Of a stretch of DNA of 64,000 nt, positions 43,848 to 51,811 are shown one piece after another; position 1 is the first letter of the stretch; each line of letters starts with the position of its first letter. The stretch spans positions 4,836,001-4,900,000 of the forward strand of contig NZ_VIVK01000001.1 in NCBI RefSeq assembly GCF_007828865.1. Direction: 5' to 3'. The notes beneath the pieces were generated by a model. It had not been told where the DNA came from. It did not search any database and saw nothing but the letters and a program-made list of their open reading frames with translations. The position numbers and the translations under genes were made by a program. This DNA comes from Kribbella amoyensis. GTDB lineage: Bacteria; Actinomycetota; Actinomycetes; Propionibacteriales; Kribbellaceae.

Positions 43848-44458
43848 CAGACGGCACTGCTCCCTGTCAGCGGGGCGCGCCGGCGTTCTCGCCAGGCACG
43901 GAAACGGGCCATCCCGCGCTTGATCGCGCGGAAGGCGAAGTAGACGGCGACCAGGCCGATCAGCAGCAGGACCCCGGCCACGATCAGCGCCGCGGTCGGG
44001 TTCACGGCGGCGAGCGAGACGACACCGAGCACGGCCACGTCCTCGCCGGAGGACGCCGCGATGTTGGTGACCGGTTCGGGGGAGGTGTTGATCGCCAGCC
44101 GCAGACTCGACTTCACCAGGTGCGACAGCAACGCGACCAGGCCGCCGGTGGTGGCGATGAAGGCCTGCTCGAGGGTGCTCGCCTGGCCGGACATCAGGGC
44201 CGCGATGATCGCGCCGACGGTCGGCCGGATCAAGGTGGAGATCGTGTCCCACGCGGAGTCGACGTACGGGATCTTGTCGGCCACGAACTCGAAGGCGAAC
44301 AACACACCGGCCCCGATCAGGACGCCGTTGCCGGTCAGTGCGACCGGGACGTCGTCGGCCCCGGCGAACCGGCCGAGCAGACCGAGGACGAGGACACAGG
44401 CGTACGCGTTGATGCCGCTCGCCCAGCCCGTCGTGAACGCCAACGGCAACGCTTCCAT
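43847..44458 (-). CDS. DUF4126 family membrane protein
   Basis: This 203-residue integral membrane protein matches the DUF4126 family. It begins ALPLAFTTGWASGINAYACVLVLGLLGRF and has about four to five hydrophobic segments, ending in a strongly basic tail (RAIKRGMARFRAWRERRR). A VDSAWDTISTLIRPTVGAI stretch is typical of the family. Function is unknown. It is translationally coupled to the desaturase-like oxidoreductase downstream, which suggests a membrane partner or a shared lipid-related task, but that is speculation. Confidence 0.85.
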   Translation of the reverse strand: MEALPLAFTTGWASGINAYACVLVLGLLGRFAGADDVPVALTGNGVLIGAGVLFAFEFVADKIPYVDSAWDTISTLIRPTVGAIIAALMSGQASTLEQAFIATTGGLVALLSHLVKSSLRLAINTSPEPVTNIAASSGEDVAVLGVVSLAAVNPTAALIVAGVLLLIGLVAVYFAFRAIKRGMARFRAWRERRRAPLTGSSAV

Positions 44459-44522
44459 CGTCCTGCTCCATCACCTTCTGTCGCGGCCCCCGTGGACCAC
44501 GCCTGCCGCCAGTATCCGGGCC

Positions 44523-44547
44523 TGGAGGTAGTCAGAATCGAACCGAC
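44523..44547 (-). other. tRNA-like T-arm plus acceptor 3' strand, possible tRNA remnant
   Basis: On the minus strand 44547-44531 reads GTCGG-TTCGATT-CTGAC, a 5-bp stem with one G-U pair around a canonical T-loop (G53, TTC, purine, A58, C61). It is followed by TACCTCC plus A, the right length for the acceptor strand and discriminator base, with no CCA. GGAGG occurs 34 bases upstream of the T-arm on the same strand and could pair with CCTCC, but there is no room for a D-arm and no good anticodon arm. It may be a decayed tRNA end or coincidence. Confidence 0.25.
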
Positions 44548-44569
44548 CGGCCCGACTTTTGGTTAAGCG

Positions 44570-44627
44570 TTGACATCCTCCGCGCCGCGACCCACAGTGA
44601 ACGGGCTGCCAGTCTGAGTAACTGGCA
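44570..44627 (+). promoter_or_regulatory. putative promoter and 5' hairpin of the amidase gene
   Basis: A consensus -35 hexamer TTGACA (44570-44575) is followed after 17 bases by CACAGT (44593-44598), a poor but acceptable -10. The predicted leader then contains a 7-bp perfect hairpin, TGCCAGT...ACTGGCA (44607-44627), ahead of an AGGGAG ribosome site and the ATG at 44651. The promoter call rests on the -35 match and position only. Confidence 0.45.
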
Positions 44628-44650
44628 CTCCAGATCAGGGAGAAGCGAAC

Positions 44651-46570
44651 ATGCGTCGTCGTCCGAAGATTCTCGCCGCACTGGCAGCGGTAGCGCTGCC
44701 GATGGCCGTGACCGGCGTGTCGTCCGGCGGCCCCCCGGCAGCGGTGGCGTCCACACCGTCGCCCGGGCTGGCCGCCGCGTTCCAGGCCGCCGCCCAGCAG
44801 TACGGCGTACCGGAGTCCGTCCTGCTGGCCGTCTCCTACGCGGAGACCCGGTGGGACGACCATCAGGGCCAGTCGAGCACATCCGGCGGCTACGGCCCGA
44901 TGCACCTGACCGCGGTCGAGCCGAGCGCGCTGGTCGAGCGGTCCGCCGGGCAGAAGCTCGCGAAGGGCGACTCGCTCCGCACGCTCTACAAGGCATCCGA
45001 CCTGACCGGCCTGGACCCGGCCGCCCTGCGCAACGACGCCTCGGCCAACGTGGCCGGTGGCGCCGCCGTGCTCGCCTCGTACCAGAAGGAGCTCGGTCTC
45101 CCGGTCGGGAGCGAGACCTCGCCGGCCGACTGGTACGGCGCGGTCGCGGCGTACTCCGGCTCGTCGAACCGCACCGGCGCGTCGGCCTTCGCCGACGACG
45201 TGTACGCCATCCTCGCCCGCGGCGCGGCCCGGACCACGAACGTCGGCCAGCAGGTCGCGATGCCGGCCCAGCGGGTGAACCCGGCGAAGGACCAGGTCGC
45301 CCGGCTGAAGCTGTCTGCCGGGGTGGCCCAGCAGAAGGGCGCGGCCGGCGTCGAGTGCCCGGCCGCCCTCGCGTGTGAGTCGCTGCCGGCGCCGTACCAG
45401 GAGACCGGGGGCGGCGACTACGGCAACCACGACCTGGCGAACCGGCCGAAGACCGGCAAGATCGACTACATCGTCATCCACGACACCGAGGGCGGCTGGC
45501 AAGGCACCCTCAACCTGGTGCAGGACCCGACGTACGTGAGCTGGCAGTACACGATGCGCTCGTCCGACGGCCACACCTGGCAGCACGTCAAGGCCGACGA
45601 CGTCGCCTGGCACGCCGGCAACTGGTACGTGAACATGCACAGCATCGGGATCGAGCACGAGGGCTTCGCGGCCCAGGGCGCCACCTGGTACACCGAGGCG
45701 CTCTACCGGAACTCGGCCCGGCTGGTCCGCTATCTCGCGCAGAAGAACGACATCCCGCTGGACCGGGCCCACATCATCGGCCACGACCAGGTCCCGGGCA
45801 CGCTGCCGACCACCGTCGCCGGGATGCACTGGGACCCGGGACCGTACTGGGACTGGGAGCACTACTTCGACCTGCTCGGCGCGCCGATCTGGGGGCACAA
45901 CGTCTTCCCGGTGAAGGTCGGCTCGATCGTCACGATCAAGCCCGGGTTCGCCGACAACGCGCAGGTCGTGACCGGCTGCACCGGCGCCGGGACCACCTGC
46001 ACCCCGCAGGGCACCAACTTCGTGTACCTCCGGCAGGGCCCGGACGACGCGGCTCCGCTGGTGAAGGACATCGGTCTGCGGCCCGGCGCGTCCGCCTCGA
46101 CCACGCAGGTGTCCGACATCGGCGCCCGCGCGGCCGCCGGTTCGCAGTACGTGGTGGCGCAGCGCCAGGGTGACTGGGTCGCGGTCTGGTACCTCGGTGC
46201 GCTGGCGTGGTTCAAGAGCCCGGCCGCGGCGCCGGACGCGTTCGCCAAGCCGGGGCTGGTGGTGAAGCCCAAGGCGGGCAGGACCACGGTGCCGGTGTAC
46301 GGCCGCGCGTACCCGGAGCAGGCCGCGTACCCGGCGGGGATCCCGTACCAGACGGTGACGCCGCTGCAGTACTCGATCGGCGCGGGCCAGGCGTACCCGG
46401 TCGGGGACGCGTCCATCGAGACCGACTACTACCGGGCGACCACGTTCGCCGGGGAGCCGCCGACGGACCACGTCCAGGTACTCGGCAAGGACCGGTACTA
46501 CCAGATCTGGTTCGGCCACCGGATGGCGTACGTCCGGGCCGCCGACGTGGATCTTCGACCGGCCGTGTAG
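44651..46570 (+). CDS. secreted N-acetylmuramoyl-L-alanine amidase with N-terminal SLT-like region
   Basis: This 639-residue protein has a Sec-type signal peptide (RRRPKILAALAAVALPMAVTG, ending near residue 34). Residues about 40-190 resemble a lysozyme-like/transglycosylase region (VPESVLLAVSYAETRWDDH, then GYGPMHLT), although the catalytic role is uncertain. Residues about 260-420 form an Amidase_2 zinc domain: YIVIHDTEGGW, HSIGIEHEGFA and HIIGHDQVPG give the metal ligands. The last about 200 residues look like repeated SH3-like wall-binding units. It should cut the amide bond between muramic acid and the stem peptide in the cell wall. AGGGAG precedes the ATG; a strong terminator follows. 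Confidence 0.9.
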   Translation: MRRRPKILAALAAVALPMAVTGVSSGGPPAAVASTPSPGLAAAFQAAAQQYGVPESVLLAVSYAETRWDDHQGQSSTSGGYGPMHLTAVEPSALVERSAGQKLAKGDSLRTLYKASDLTGLDPAALRNDASANVAGGAAVLASYQKELGLPVGSETSPADWYGAVAAYSGSSNRTGASAFADDVYAILARGAARTTNVGQQVAMPAQRVNPAKDQVARLKLSAGVAQQKGAAGVECPAALACESLPAPYQETGGGDYGNHDLANRPKTGKIDYIVIHDTEGGWQGTLNLVQDPTYVSWQYTMRSSDGHTWQHVKADDVAWHAGNWYVNMHSIGIEHEGFAAQGATWYTEALYRNSARLVRYLAQKNDIPLDRAHIIGHDQVPGTLPTTVAGMHWDPGPYWDWEHYFDLLGAPIWGHNVFPVKVGSIVTIKPGFADNAQVVTGCTGAGTTCTPQGTNFVYLRQGPDDAAPLVKDIGLRPGASASTTQVSDIGARAAAGSQYVVAQRQGDWVAVWYLGALAWFKSPAAAPDAFAKPGLVVKPKAGRTTVPVYGRAYPEQAAYPAGIPYQTVTPLQYSIGAGQAYPVGDASIETDYYRATTFAGEPPTDHVQVLGKDRYYQIWFGHRMAYVRAADVDLRPAV

Positions 46571-46592
46571 TCGTTCGTCCACCCGTTCGTCA

Positions 46593-46636
46593 CAGCGGGT
46601 CGTCCAGCCGTGGGGCTGGGCGGCCCGCTGTTTTCG
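46593..46636 (+). terminator. intrinsic terminator after the amidase gene
   Basis: A 17-bp stem (46594-46609 region pairing with 46614-46630, two G-U pairs) with a GTGG loop is followed by TTTT at 46631-46634. It lies about 23 bases past the amidase stop. The core arms are CAGCGGG and CCCGCTG outside, CCAGCC and GGCTGG inside. Confidence 0.88.
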
Positions 46637-46661
46637 TTCGCCGTGAGGTCTTGCCGCGCAG

Positions 46662-46718
46662 GAGGTTTATCGATATACCTCATCGCAACGAATCGCCGTC
46701 GAGGAGGTGCTCGCGATG
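46662..46718 (+). other. orphan palindrome, ribosome site and start codon (possible truncated gene start)
   Basis: An 18-of-20 palindrome centred on ATCGAT (GAGGT...ACCTC arms, 46662-46681) is followed 20 bases later by GAGGAGGTG and then ATG at 46716. This has the layout of an autoregulated gene start, such as those of PadR-type regulators, but the reading frame that follows runs antisense into the LacI gene and encodes nothing recognisable. The downstream gene may have been lost, or the palindrome may serve another purpose in this convergent gap. Confidence 0.35.
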
Positions 46719-46733
46719 AGGAAGCCCGCGCTG

Positions 46734-47765
46734 TCAGGCCTGGAGCGGCCTGGTCGTCTCCCGCGCCACCAGGCGGGCGGGGACGACGTGCTCGTGCGGC
46801 TCGGTGGGCTGCGCGTCGCCCATCTGGCGCAGCAGCAGATCGACGATGGCGTCGGCCATCGCGTCGTGGCCCGGGTTCACCGAGGTGAGCGAGGGGACCA
46901 GGTAGCGGGACTCGTCGACGTCGTCGAAGCCGACCACCTGGACGTCACCGGGCACACTCAGCCCGGCGTCGGCCAGGGCTCGCAGCGCGCCGATCGCGAC
47001 GACGTCGGTCAGTGCGAACACGCCGTCGAAGCCGATCCCGCGCTCCAGCAGGGACTTCACGTCCTCGTACCCGTCCTCGAGCCGGAAGGACGAGGGGACG
47101 ACGAGCCGCGAGTCGGTCGGGACACCGGCCGCCGCATGGGCCTCGGCCCAACCCTGGGCCCGCAGGGTCGGCATGCTCGTCGCCTCCGTGCCGGGGGTGC
47201 CGCCGAGCAGGGCGATCCGGCGGGACCCGGTGGCGAGCAGGTGCGCGGTGGCCTGCCGGGCGCCGTCGACGTTGTCCATCATCACGTGGTCGAACCGCGA
47301 CGGCGTCACCCGTTCGCCGATCACGACCACCGGCGACTCGGTGCCGACCTGGGCCAGTTCGGCCGGATCCAGGTCGACCACGCTGAGGATCAGCCCGTCG
47401 TACATCCGGAGCCGGGAGAACGCGACCGCGTCGAGCTCGCCCTGCCGGCTGGCCTTCGTCCGCTCGACCACGATCCGCAGTCCGTGCCGCTCGAACCGGT
47501 CCGCCAGCCGCGCGGCCAACTGGGCGAAGTACGGCCGCTCCAGCTCGGGGACGGCGAGCCCGACCACGCCGGTCCGGCCGGCCCGCAGGTGCCGGGCGGC
47601 CAGGTTGATCTGGTACCCGAGCTCGGTGATCGCCGCCAGTACCCGTTCGCGGGTCTCGGCGCCGACCCGCGGCCGGCCGTTGATGACGTTCGACACCGTC
47701 ATCGTCGACACCCCCGCCGACCGCGCCACGTCGGCCATCGTCACGACGCTGGACGGCTTCTTCAT
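46734..47765 (-). CDS. LacI family transcriptional regulator
   Basis: This 343-residue repressor has the N-terminal LacI HTH with hinge (TMADVARSAGVSTMTVSNVINGRPRVGAETRERVLAAITELGY) and a periplasmic-binding-protein-like sensor domain (GVVGLAVPELERPYFAQLA, GLILSVVDLD, GFDGVFALTDVVAIGALRAL, VGFDDVDESRYLVPSLTSV). It is divergent from the sugar-binding protein gene, separated by 92 bases, so it most likely controls the arabinoside importer and glycosidases, with an arabinose-containing sugar as inducer. No obvious LacI palindrome (central CG with symmetric arms) stands out in that gap. Confidence 0.93.
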   Translation of the reverse strand: MKKPSSVVTMADVARSAGVSTMTVSNVINGRPRVGAETRERVLAAITELGYQINLAARHLRAGRTGVVGLAVPELERPYFAQLAARLADRFERHGLRIVVERTKASRQGELDAVAFSRLRMYDGLILSVVDLDPAELAQVGTESPVVVIGERVTPSRFDHVMMDNVDGARQATAHLLATGSRRIALLGGTPGTEATSMPTLRAQGWAEAHAAAGVPTDSRLVVPSSFRLEDGYEDVKSLLERGIGFDGVFALTDVVAIGALRALADAGLSVPGDVQVVGFDDVDESRYLVPSLTSVNPGHDAMADAIVDLLLRQMGDAQPTEPHEHVVPARLVARETTRPLQA

Positions 47766-47857
47766 GACCTCACCTTAGGCCGCGTCGGGCAGTCCCCGCC
47801 TACGGCGCGGGATCACCAGACACGACCTAGTTCCCCTTCGAACCCCTGGGAGATGCG

Positions 47858-49090
47858 ATGAAACTGCGCTCGATCCTGGCCGCCTTGACGGCCCTGGTGA
47901 TGCTGGCCGGTTGCGGCGGCAGTGGTGGCAGCGGTGGTGGTGACGGCAAGCTGACGTTCTTCTCCTGGGACAACGAGGAGACGATGCGGCCGGTGATCGC
48001 GAAGTTCGAGGAGCAGAACCCGGGCGTCAAGGTCGAGTTCTCCAACGCCCCGCCGGTCGCGGAGTACATCTCCACGCTGCAGTCGCGGATCCTGTCCGGG
48101 ACGGCGGCCGACGTGTTCGTGATCGCGGCCGAGAACAAGACCAACCTGATCAACGGCAAGCACGTCGTGGACCTGAAGGACAAGCCGTTCCTGGCCAACG
48201 TGCCCGACTTCAACAAGACCACGTACTCCGGGCCGGACGGCGCCGTCTACGGTCTGTCGGTCGCGTCCTGGGGTGCCGGGGTGCTCTACAACCAGGACCT
48301 GCTGGCCAAGGTCGGCGCGACCTCGGTGCCGAAGACCTGGGACGAGTTCCTTGCCCTCTGCAAGAAGCTGAAGGACGCCGGGATCACGCCGTACCTGGAG
48401 TCGGTACAGGCGATGTCGACGCCGCTGGCCGCCTTCCTCGGTGCCCAGAACGCGGCGGCCGGGAACCAGATGGACAGCAAGATCTTCGACGGGTCGGCGA
48501 AGTTCACCGACTACTGGGTCGAGCCGCTGACGCAGTGGTCCCGGCTGTGGCAGGAGGGCCTGGTGACCCGGAGCGTGACGGGCCTGACCGGTGATCAGGT
48601 CCGGACCGAGTTCAGCAACGGCCGGACCGCGATGATTGTGGCCGGGCCGTGGGACGTGCCGGGCGTGCGCAAGGAGGCGCCGAAGCTGAAGATCGCGATG
48701 GCGCCGATCCCGGGGATCGCCGGCGGCAAGCCGTACCTGGCCGGCGCGGCCAGCCCGGGGTACGCGATCAACGCGAAGGCGAAGAACAAGGAGGCCGCGG
48801 AGAAGTTCCTCGCGTTCCTGGACACGCCCGAGGCGATGGCGCTGTACCAGAAGGCGACCGGCGCGATCACCGTGACCAAGGACTTCCAGCCGCAACTGGA
48901 CGAGGCGCTGACGCCGATCGTGTCCGACGTGCGGGCGGGCAACGTGTACCTGCCGCAGATCGCCTGGAAGCGGGCCGAGGACATCCTCAACGTCGAGGCC
49001 ACCGCGCAGTTGCAGCTGCTGGTCCAGGGCAAGGCCACGCCCGAGCAGGTCGCCGCTGCCCTCGACACCAAGTTGGCGAGCACGTCGTGA
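47858..49090 (+). CDS. sugar ABC transporter substrate-binding lipoprotein
   Basis: This 410-residue extracellular binding protein (family 1) has a lipoprotein signal with lipobox LAGC (Cys19), then a Gly/Ser linker and a mature domain that begins GKLTFFSWDNEETMRPVIAKFEEQNPGVKVE. Further family stretches are GLSVASWGAGVLYNQDLLAKVGA and AAEKFLAFLDTPEAMALYQKATGAI. It would capture an oligosaccharide, by context an arabino-oligosaccharide, at the cell surface. It heads a five-gene unit in which every neighbour overlaps by 4 bases. An AGGAGAT-like GGGAGATGCG site precedes the ATG. Confidence 0.93.
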   Translation: MKLRSILAALTALVMLAGCGGSGGSGGGDGKLTFFSWDNEETMRPVIAKFEEQNPGVKVEFSNAPPVAEYISTLQSRILSGTAADVFVIAAENKTNLINGKHVVDLKDKPFLANVPDFNKTTYSGPDGAVYGLSVASWGAGVLYNQDLLAKVGATSVPKTWDEFLALCKKLKDAGITPYLESVQAMSTPLAAFLGAQNAAAGNQMDSKIFDGSAKFTDYWVEPLTQWSRLWQEGLVTRSVTGLTGDQVRTEFSNGRTAMIVAGPWDVPGVRKEAPKLKIAMAPIPGIAGGKPYLAGAASPGYAINAKAKNKEAAEKFLAFLDTPEAMALYQKATGAITVTKDFQPQLDEALTPIVSDVRAGNVYLPQIAWKRAEDILNVEATAQLQLLVQGKATPEQVAAALDTKLASTS

Positions 49091-50046
49091 CGGGTCGCCT
49101 TCTCGCCTCCGTGCCGACGGCCGGTGCGCCGACGGCCACGGAGGCGACCAGGCGGTTCAGCTGGTCCCGGGCGCGCGAGGTGTCGGCGAACCAGCTCTTC
49201 CTGGTGCCGGTCGCGCTGGTGTTCGTGGTGCTCCTGGTGGTGCCGCTGACCCAGACGTTCTACTGGAGCCTGACCGACTTCAGCGGGTACTCGGCCGACG
49301 CGAAGTTCGTGGGCCTGAGCAACTACGGCAAGGTGCTGACCGATCCGTCGATGCTGGCCGGGCTCGGCTTCACGCTGGCCTACACGATCGGGACCGCGGT
49401 CCTCATCACCGCGTTCGCGATCCCGCTGGCCGTGGTGCTGAACAAGAAGTTCTTCGCCCGGAACCTGGTCCGCTCGGTGTTCTTCTTCCCGGCCGTCCCG
49501 AGTATCGCGATCCTCGGCCTGGTCTGGGGGTACATCCTGTCCCCGCTCGGTTCGGGCGTGCTGAACTCGGTCCTGGACAGCCTGTTCGGGGCCGGGCCGT
49601 ACCCGTGGTTGTCGGACGCGACGCTGGCCCGGTTGTCGGTGATCGTGGTGGCCGTCTGGGGCGGAATGGGCTGGCACGCGGTGCTGTACCTCGCGTACCT
49701 GCAGTCGATTCCGGCGGACTACTACGAGGTGGCCACGATCGACGGCGCCTCGGCGCGGCAGCAGTTCGTGCACATCACCTTGCCGCTGCTCACCCCGGCG
49801 ATCGTGATCAGCAACTTCCTGCTGATGACGGGCGGGCTGAAGGTGTTCGACCTGCCGTTCACGCTGACCAAGGGCGGGCCCGGATACTCGACGTACACGA
49901 TCACGCAGTCGATCATCACCAGCGGCGTGGCCCAGGGCCGGTACGGGCTGGCGTCGGCGCTGGCGGTGCTGTTCACGTTCGCGGTGGGCCTGGTGGCCGT
50001 GGCCCAGTTGTGGGTGTCGCGGCGGATCGAACGGAGGGTGCTGTGA
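49087..50046 (+). CDS. sugar ABC transporter permease, MalF type
   Basis: This 319-residue permease has a short cytoplasmic N-terminus of about 35 residues, about six membrane segments (LFLVPVALVFVVLLVVPL being the first) and the EAA-type loop EVATIDGASARQQFVHITLPLLTP near residue 210. It is the MalF/UgpA-type half of the importer and pairs with the permease encoded next. The GTG start overlaps the binding-protein stop (GTGA). As in the fucoside locus, no ATPase gene is present. Confidence 0.92.
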   Translation: MTGRLLASVPTAGAPTATEATRRFSWSRAREVSANQLFLVPVALVFVVLLVVPLTQTFYWSLTDFSGYSADAKFVGLSNYGKVLTDPSMLAGLGFTLAYTIGTAVLITAFAIPLAVVLNKKFFARNLVRSVFFFPAVPSIAILGLVWGYILSPLGSGVLNSVLDSLFGAGPYPWLSDATLARLSVIVVAVWGGMGWHAVLYLAYLQSIPADYYEVATIDGASARQQFVHITLPLLTPAIVISNFLLMTGGLKVFDLPFTLTKGGPGYSTYTITQSIITSGVAQGRYGLASALAVLFTFAVGLVAVAQLWVSRRIERRVL

Positions 50047-50861
50047 AGCAACGACGGTCCCCGCTCACGAGTGTGGTGATGCTCGCGCTGGCCGCTGTGG
50101 TCGGCGTCCCGCTCTACTACATCGTGGTGAACACCTTCAAGACGCAGGCGGAGATGACGGCGTCGCCGCTCGCGCTGCCGACCGGGATCTTCCTGGACAA
50201 CTACCGGCACATCTTCGAGACCGTGCCGCTCGGGCAGAGCTTCCTGAACACGTTCCTGGTGACGGCGGCGTCGATCCTGACCCAGCTGTTCGTCGGGTCC
50301 ACGGCCGCGTACGCGATGGCGATGCGGATGAGCCGGTTCAACCGGATCTTCGGGGCGGTGCTGCTGCTCGGGTTCATCGTGCCGGGCCAGTCGACGCTGA
50401 TCCCGCTGTACCGGATGCTGGTCGACGTCGAGCTGGTGGACACGTTGCGCGGGCTGGTGGTGATCTACACCGGCGGCGCGATCTTCTGCTACTTCCTGAT
50501 CCAGGGGTACATCAGCCGGCTGCCGTTCGAGATCATCGAGGCGGCCCGGATCGACGGGGCCGGGCCGTTCCAGATCTACTGGCGGATCGTGCTGCCGCTG
50601 ATCCGGCCGATCCTGGTCACCGTCGGGGTGTTCCAGACGATGTGGATCTGGAACGACTTCATCACCCCGAACGTGTTCCTGAGCTCACCGGAGAAACGCA
50701 CGCTGGTGCTGCAGGTCTACAACTCGGTGGGGGAGTTCACCACGGACTGGCCGGCGTTCATGACGATGAGCGTGCTGGTGCTGGTGCCGATGGTGGTCTT
50801 CTTCATCCTGACCCAGCGGCACATCGTCAGCGGGCTCCTGGCCGGCAGCGTGAAGTCGTGA
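50043..50861 (+). CDS. sugar ABC transporter permease, MalG type
   Basis: This 272-residue permease is the MalG/UgpE-type partner. It has about six membrane segments (SVVMLALAAVVGVPLYYIV being the first) and the cytoplasmic loop EAARIDGAGPFQIYWRIVLPLIRP. It starts at a GTG overlapping the previous stop (GTGA) and its own stop overlaps the glycosidase start in the same way. Together with the MalF-type subunit it forms the transmembrane channel. Confidence 0.92.
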   Translation: MKQRRSPLTSVVMLALAAVVGVPLYYIVVNTFKTQAEMTASPLALPTGIFLDNYRHIFETVPLGQSFLNTFLVTAASILTQLFVGSTAAYAMAMRMSRFNRIFGAVLLLGFIVPGQSTLIPLYRMLVDVELVDTLRGLVVIYTGGAIFCYFLIQGYISRLPFEIIEAARIDGAGPFQIYWRIVLPLIRPILVTVGVFQTMWIWNDFITPNVFLSSPEKRTLVLQVYNSVGEFTTDWPAFMTMSVLVLVPMVVFFILTQRHIVSGLLAGSVKS

Positions 50862-51811
50862 GGCGGGCACCGTCCCCGCTGTACACGGATCCGTTGCACC
50901 GGGCACCGACCGACCCGACCCTGATCGCGGGACCGGACGGGCGGTGGTGGATGTTCTACACCCAGCGCCGCGCTGCCGAGCCGGACGGGGGAGTGCGGTG
51001 GGTCCACGGCACCGACATCGGGATCGCCACGTCGCCCGACGGCGGGCTCACCTGGGCGTACGAAGGTGTTGCCGAAGGCCTCGATCCACGGCCGGGCCGG
51101 AACACGTTGTGGGCGCCGGAGGTGGTCAGCGCCGACGGGCGGTTCCACATCTTCACCAGCTACGTCCCGGGTGTGCCGGATCGGTGGGAGGGTCATCCGC
51201 GGTCGATCCTGCACCACTCGTCGACCGACCTGCTGACCTGGCGGTACGAGGGGGCGCTGCCGCTGGAGTCCGACCGGGTGATCGACGCTTGCGTTCATCG
51301 GTTGCCGTCGGGTGGTTGGCGGCTCTGGTACAAGGACGAGGCGCGGGGGTCGACCACGTGGTCGGTGGACTCCGCTGACCTGTCCGAGTGGTCGAAACCG
51401 GTGCCGGTGATCACAGGGGCGCCGCACGAAGGGCCGAACGTGTTCCGGTTGGGTAGGTACTACTGGATGATCACCGACGAGTGGCGCGGACAGGCCGTTC
51501 ATCGGTCCGACGACCTGACCCGGTGGGAGCGGAGCGGCCTGATTCTCGCGGCGCCTGGGACCCATCCGCTCGACCAGGGCTTCGGTCATCACGCCGACGT
51601 GGTGGTCGGGACGGAGCCCGGTGGGGGCGAGGTCGGGTGGGTCTTCTACTTCGCCCACCGCGCTGTACCGGATCCGGTGGTTGCCGATCCGGGTCGGTTG
51701 ACCGACGTGCATGTCGCCGTGCTGCGTGCCGACGGCGACCAGCTTGTTTGTGACCGCGACGAACCCGTCGCCCTGGACCTACGACGATCCCTCGAAGGAG
51801 ATCCCTCTTGA
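50858..51811 (+). CDS. five-bladed beta-propeller glycosidase, GH43-like
   Basis: This 317-residue protein reads as a five-bladed beta-propeller of the GH43/GH32/GH130 type. Blade-like repeats are PTDPTLIAGPDGRWWMFYTQ, TLWAPEVVSADGRFHIFTSYV, VIDACVHRLPSGGWRLWYKDE and GPNVFRLGRYYWMITDEW. Candidate catalytic acids include the Asp of PTDPTL, the Asp of VIDACV and the Glu of HEGPNV, arranged as in GH43 (base, pKa modulator, acid). The substrate is probably an arabinose- or xylose-containing oligosaccharide, given the GH51 gene that follows. No signal peptide, so intracellular. GTG start by overlap with the permease. Confidence 0.78.
   Translation: MRRAPSPLYTDPLHRAPTDPTLIAGPDGRWWMFYTQRRAAEPDGGVRWVHGTDIGIATSPDGGLTWAYEGVAEGLDPRPGRNTLWAPEVVSADGRFHIFTSYVPGVPDRWEGHPRSILHHSSTDLLTWRYEGALPLESDRVIDACVHRLPSGGWRLWYKDEARGSTTWSVDSADLSEWSKPVPVITGAPHEGPNVFRLGRYYWMITDEWRGQAVHRSDDLTRWERSGLILAAPGTHPLDQGFGHHADVVVGTEPGGGEVGWVFYFAHRAVPDPVVADPGRLTDVHVAVLRADGDQLVCDRDEPVALDLRRSLEGDPS

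Noticed and set aside
44459..44650. c-di-AMP (ydaO) riboswitch ahead of the amidase gene
   Set aside because: Only a short 7-bp hairpin is visible; none of the conserved ydaO core segments appear.
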